NCBI RefSeq assembly: GCF_003287935.1
Contig: NZ_CP030287.1
Span: 8,806,058 to 8,870,057, forward strand
Reading direction: 5' to 3'
DNA from: Streptomyces sp. ICC1
Lineage (GTDB): Bacteria > Actinomycetota > Actinomycetes > Streptomycetales > Streptomycetaceae
DNA length: 64,000 nt
Shown: piece after piece, positions 60,897 to 64,000 of the stretch
How the letters are laid out: the number at the start of each line of letters is the position of its first letter
Numbering within the stretch: the stretch's first letter is position 1
Notes under the pieces: model-generated
Told to the model about the DNA's origin: nothing
Seen by the model: only the letters and a program-made list of their open reading frames with translations
The model's database searches: none
Program-made: the position numbers and the translations under genes

Positions 60897-61700
60897 GTGC
60901 GCACGGAGCCGGAAGCGGTGATCGGAGAGCTCGGCGGGGGCCGGGACGGGCGCGGGACCTTGCGCTCCGAGACGCTCCTCGTGCTCGCGCTGTCCCTGGG
61001 CGCGAGCGGAGTCTCGGCGCTGATCAGCTTCATCGGCTCGCTGACCAAGCCGGGCGGCCTCAAGGATCAGGCCGCCACGCTCAACGGCTCGTACGCGCCC
61101 GGCCGGCCGTGGCTGGACCTGGCCTGGCAGCTGTTCGGCATCGCGAGCGCGCTCGTCCCCGTACTGCTCGTCGCGCACCTGCTGACCCGCGAGGGCGCGC
61201 CGGGACTGCGGGTACTGGGCTTCGACCGCACCCGGCCCTGGTCGGACCTGGGCCGGGGCACGCTCGTCGCCGCCTGCATCGGCAGCGCCGGCCTGGCCTT
61301 CTACCTGGGGGCCCGGGCGACCGGCTTCAACCTCACGGTGGTGCCGGAGAACCTGCCCGACGTGTGGTGGAAGTTCCCCGTACTGATCCTCTCCGCGGTG
61401 CAGAACTCCGTGGTGGAGGAGGTCATCGTGCTGGCGTACCTGCTGCGCCGGCTCGACCAGCTGGGCTGGTCGCCGATGGCCGCGCTGCTGGTCAGCTCCG
61501 TGCTGCGCGGCTCTTACCACCTCTACCAGGGCATCGGCGGGTTCATCGGCAACGTGGTGATGGGCGTCGTCTTCGTCCTCGCCTACCGGCGCTGGGGCCG
61601 GGTCGGGCCGCTCGTCGTCGCGCACGCGCTGCTCGACATCGTGGCCTTCGGCGGGTACGCCCTGCTCGCGGGCAAGGTGGGCTGGCTGCCCACCCCGTAG
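60897..61700 (+). CDS. CPBP-family intramembrane protease
   Basis: GTG 60897 follows GGGAGG. The 267-residue protein has 6-8 helices and the CPBP/Abi motifs: motif 1 SVVEEVIVLAYLLRRL (EExxxR-like glutamates), motif 2 LRGSYHLYQGIGGFIGN with FxxxH-type His, and motif 3 VVAHALLDIVAFGG (HxxxD). These are CAAX-prenyl-protease-like (Rce1) membrane proteins; in bacteria they process or immunise against peptides. No bacteriocin-like gene is next to it. Confidence 0.88.
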   Translation: MRTEPEAVIGELGGGRDGRGTLRSETLLVLALSLGASGVSALISFIGSLTKPGGLKDQAATLNGSYAPGRPWLDLAWQLFGIASALVPVLLVAHLLTREGAPGLRVLGFDRTRPWSDLGRGTLVAACIGSAGLAFYLGARATGFNLTVVPENLPDVWWKFPVLILSAVQNSVVEEVIVLAYLLRRLDQLGWSPMAALLVSSVLRGSYHLYQGIGGFIGNVVMGVVFVLAYRRWGRVGPLVVAHALLDIVAFGGYALLAGKVGWLPTP

Positions 61701-61732
61701 GGGCGCGCCGGGGCACGCCCCGGCGCGGTCGC

Positions 61733-62551
61733 TCAGGGTGCGGTGAGCAGTTCGCCGTCGATGACGGTGACGGCTCGGCCCGTCAGCAGCGTACGGTCGC
61801 CCGCGAGCCGGACCGCGACCAGCCCGGTGCGGGCTCCGCCCTGGAGGCCGACGAGCTCGGTGCGGCCCAGGCGCGCGGCCCAGAAGGGGGCCAGCGCGGT
61901 GTGGGCGCTGCCCGTGACCGGGTCCTCGTCGATGCCGAGGGCCGGGAAGAAGCCGCGGGAGACGAAGTCGTAGCCGCGGGAGGGGTCCTCGGCGGGGGCG
62001 GTGACGATGATCCCCCGGCGGCCGTAGCCGCGCAGGGCGGCCAGGTCGGGCGCGAGCTCGCGTACGGTCCGCTCGTCCGCCAGCTCCACGACCAGGTCGC
62101 CGATGTGCGCGGAGGTGTCGTGGACGGACTTCATCCTGGCTCCCAGGGCCTGCCCGACCTCGGCGACGGGCTCGACCTCGGTGAGGGAGGACGTGGGGAA
62201 GTCCATGGTGATCGTCCCGTCCTGCGCGGCCTCGGCGGTGAGGACGCCGCACCGGGCGGTGAAGCGGATCAGCCCGCTCGCGAGGCCGCTGGTGGCGAGG
62301 ACGTGCGCGGTGGCGAGGGTCGCGTGGCCGCACATGTCGACCTCGCCCGTCGGCGTGAACCAGCGCAGCGCCCAGTCCGCGTCGCCGCCCGGCGGCAGGG
62401 GGTGGGCGAAGGCGGTCTCGGAGAGGTTGACCTCGGCGGCGACCTGCTGGAGCCAGGCGTCCGGGGGGAAGCCGCCGTCGAGGAGCAGGACTCCGGCGGG
62501 GTTGCCGGCGAAGGGGCGGTCGGTGAAGGCGTCCACGATTCTGATGCGCAT
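61733..62551 (-). CDS. PhzF-family isomerase/epimerase
   Basis: ATG 62551 gives 272 residues: IRIVDAFTDRPFAGNPAGVL, EVNLSETAFAHPL (catalytic Glu in NLSETAF), WFTPTGEVDMCGHATLATAH, and the second half with DEDPVTGSAHTALAPFWA. PhzF proteins are diaminopimelate-epimerase-fold isomerases; PhzF itself acts in phenazine synthesis, but the many homologues outside such clusters have unknown substrates. No phenazine genes are here. Confidence 0.88.
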   Translation of the reverse strand: MRIRIVDAFTDRPFAGNPAGVLLLDGGFPPDAWLQQVAAEVNLSETAFAHPLPPGGDADWALRWFTPTGEVDMCGHATLATAHVLATSGLASGLIRFTARCGVLTAEAAQDGTITMDFPTSSLTEVEPVAEVGQALGARMKSVHDTSAHIGDLVVELADERTVRELAPDLAALRGYGRRGIIVTAPAEDPSRGYDFVSRGFFPALGIDEDPVTGSAHTALAPFWAARLGRTELVGLQGGARTGLVAVRLAGDRTLLTGRAVTVIDGELLTAP

Positions 62552-62595
62552 GCCGCCGACCGTAGGGACACGGTGGAAGCGGCCGCAAAGGCCAA

Positions 62596-62885
62596 TCGGG
62601 GATGGCTGGCCTGGGCGGGCGGCTCCCGGGGGAGCAGCCCGGCCAGGCCGCGCAGGGCGGCGGCCAGGCGGGGCAGGACCGGCGGGACGGGGTCCGGGCG
62701 GGCGGAGGCCGCGGCCAGCGACTGCTGGGCCTAGGTGACCCGGCGGAGCTCGGCGGGGCGGGCCCGGGCCATCAGCCGCCAGACGCTCCGGCCGACCGCC
62801 GTGAACGGGGTCCCGGGCGGCACCTCGACCAGGGGCAGCCCGTGGCGGGCACAGGCCTCGACGAGGGACCGCGGCACGGTCTTGC
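62596..62885 (-). pseudogene. PucR-family regulator fragment with in-frame stop
   Basis: The minus strand reads RSLVEACARHGLPLVEVPPG then TPFTAVGRSVWRLMARARPA, the end of the PucR N-terminal (purine-catabolism-type) domain. It continues after an in-frame TAG (62731-62733) with AQQSLAAASARPDPVPPVLP. The TAG replaces an expected Glu (GAG), so one change breaks the frame. Both ends are cut: upstream by the snap-back repeat, downstream near 62596. The assignment is by pattern; PucR proteins are transcription activators of purine or other catabolic genes. Confidence 0.5.
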
Positions 62886-62890
62886 CCGTT

Positions 62891-63033
62891 CTGGCCTGGG
62901 GCCCCTGCGAGGACCCCGGGGACGGTTTCGAGTGCGCGACCGTCCGGCCGGTGGGTTGGCGGCAGTCCAGTGGTACGAGAGCGGTCGCGCACTCGACACC
63001 GTCCCCGGGGTCCTCGCAGGAGCCCCAGGCCAG
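62891..63033. repeat. 52-bp inverted repeat, snap-back join in an alpha/beta-hydrolase start
   Basis: Arms 62891-62942 and 62982-63033 are complementary at 50 of 52 positions with a 39-nt loop. Read in either direction the arm encodes LAWGSCEDPGDGVECAT, typical of the N-terminus of secreted S33-type tripeptidyl aminopeptidases. The same hydrolase start is therefore present twice in opposite orientation, between the PucR fragment and the copper-oxidase gene. Confidence 0.75.
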
Positions 63034-63042
63034 CACGAGCAC

Positions 63043-64000
63043 GGGCGGGGCGGCGGCGTTCGGCGGGGCCTGGAGGGTGAGGACGTTGCCCGCGCGCCGC
63101 TTGACGCGCAGCTCCAGGTGGCGCTGGCTGGTGTTGACCGCGTGCGTGGCGGTGGTGGGCGCCAGCAGCACGGCCCGCCTGACCTGGTCCGGCGTGCTCG
63201 TGGTGACCTCGAAGCGGGTGTTGTGGCCGAGCGGTCCGGCGGGCACCTTGTCGAGCACGGGGCGGGCGCCCTGGTGGAGGTAGGCGGGCTCGTAGATCTC
63301 GATGGTGCCGTTCATCTCGTCCGTGATGTCGGCGTCGTTGGCGAGCTGCTGGAGCTCGTCCCCGGTGACCATGACACGGCCGTCGGGGAGCACGAGGGCG
63401 TTGGAGTGGTAGCCGCGGGGCAGCCGCTGGGCGGGCCCGAGCTTCCAGTTGCCCTGCGCGTCGCGCAGCTCGAACTGGCGGTACTTCAGGTCTGCGTTGG
63501 GGTTCAGGACCCCGTTGCCGTAGTCGCGGATGTCGTATCCGCCGCTCGCCGTCAGCAGGGTCCCGTTCGGCATCAGCAGGGTGTTGTCCTGGGTGCGGCC
63601 GAAGGCCCGGGGCTTCTCGACGGTCCAGCGGCCCTCGGACAGCTTGTACGTGTTCGGGTCGTTGCGGTCGCCGCCGATGATCAGCGCCGAGTTGGGGCCC
63701 TCGTACCCGCCGGGCAGCGGCACGGCTCCCCCGTACACCCGGGAGGTGCCGTCGGGGCGGGCCGGGAGGTCGGTGCGGGACTCGTCGACGGGGTCGAAGG
63801 CCCATTGCTCGTCGTGGACCCGGCCGAGGCCGTAGACCAGGCCGTCGCGGAGCGAGAAGAGGTGCGGGTAGTCGCGGGTGAAGGGGGCCTTCGCCTTGAA
63901 GGGGCCGATCGGGAGGTCGCGGGGCACGTCCTTCTTCTCCCGGGGCACGGGGTGGCCCAGGGCGGGGAAGCGCTCCACGAGGGAGGTCGGCGTGCCCCAG
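63043..64000 (-). CDS. glxA: GlxA-like radical copper oxidase, partial at both ends
   Basis: About 320 residues of a galactose-oxidase-like kelch protein run off the right edge (N-terminus outside). Kelch strands include YGGAVPLPGGYEGPNSALII and TLLMPNGTLLTASGGYDIRD. The C-terminal DUF1929 early-set domain starts near GHNTRFEVTTSTPDQVRRAV with the copper-ligand region TTATHAVNTSQRHLEL. It resembles Streptomyces GlxA, a copper-radical oxidase working with CslA at hyphal tips. The last residues after LQAPPNAAAPP are lost at a join near 63043, so the stop is not seen. Confidence 0.8.

Noticed and set aside
61733..62551. Phenazine biosynthesis cluster because of PhzF
   Set aside because: No other phz genes are present; PhzF homologues are common outside phenazine clusters.

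Overview
The window is Streptomyces-type DNA. GC is very high throughout, and it carries a string of genes typical of streptomycetes: an mtrB tail followed by lpqB and comF, futalosine-pathway mqnC, a cysteine-free chaplin (chpE-like), an SCO5717-type growth-regulator N-terminus, a CvnA-type sensor kinase, a haem-binding HbpS-like protein, a glxA-like copper oxidase, SigE-family sigma factor and SpoIIE-type phosphatase genes.

The main point for any reader is that this is not one continuous piece of chromosome. At least eight places carry remnants of the Illumina Nextera adapter (19-bp Tn5 mosaic end, several with the read-1 or read-2 tail, one apparently with an index): 7212, 17963, 28277, 40643, 43151, 50034, 54399 and 58718. 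Genes are cut at most of them. Further joins without adapter are shown by genes that stop in mid-domain and run in frame into unrelated protein (about 1700, 1955, 4470, 4700, 12620, 20550, 30872, 35846, 45475, 47750, 52215, 60800), and by three long snap-back inverted repeats (23198-23276, 25687-25774, 62891-63033). The average intact block is about 2-3 kb. Neighbourhood arguments are valid only inside a block, and large in-frame 'fusions' across joins are not real proteins.

Layout by block. 1-1580: C-terminal tail of a Gly-rich protein, a broken class-IV aminotransferase and a hypothetical protein. 1700-5281: EamA fragment, comF start, lpqB, mtrB tail, TelA fragment, anti-sigma-type ATPase. 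5284-7211: acyl-CoA ligase with a clear promoter. 7231-12615: SigE-family sigma factor, GNAT, serine hydrolase, FadH-like reductase with an operator-like palindrome, thioesterase. 12620-15300: a lower-GC, mobile-element-like operon (PP-loop enzyme, C5 DNA methyltransferase, DnaB N-terminal protein) coupled by TGATG overlaps. 15418-17962: PhoD phosphatase and DedA protein. 18000-20510: chpE-like gene and a two-component pair. 20560-23197: LamG surface protein and the start of an Rhs-type secreted protein. 23200-25740: mqnC, an imidazolonepropionase-like protein, DUF3152. 25775-28260: two unusual secreted Gly-rich proteins and a Ser/Thr kinase. 28310-30872: Rpf-like transglycosylase, ArsR regulator and MFS exporter.

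30873-35845: BluB-CobT fusion (cobamide lower-ligand synthesis and activation) and two ADP-ribosylglycohydrolase-family genes. 35848-40642: RNA ligase, NmrA-like protein, a hypothetical protein, PAS-GAF-SpoIIE-HATPase phosphatase, protein tail. 40690-43150: MarR and ThiF fragments, YgjP-like metallopeptidase, TerD. 43170-45475: multicopper oxidase and a repeat-rich protein start. 45475-50037: CvnA-like kinase, GH13 amylase, CBM20 tail. 50071-54398: M1 peptidase lipoprotein, HbpS-like protein, SCO5717-like N-terminus. 54431-58711: MFS, alpha/beta hydrolase, FUSC transporter. 58752-64000: PepN (frameshifted), chorismate mutase, histidine-kinase tail, CPBP protease, PhzF, PucR fragment, glxA-like oxidase running off the right edge.

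The most promising biology is the PP-loop/methyltransferase operon, the pair of secreted Gly-rich proteins beside the kinase, the LamG-Rhs pair and the paired ADP-ribosylglycohydrolases. No CRISPR array, tRNA, rRNA or complete insertion sequence was recognised.
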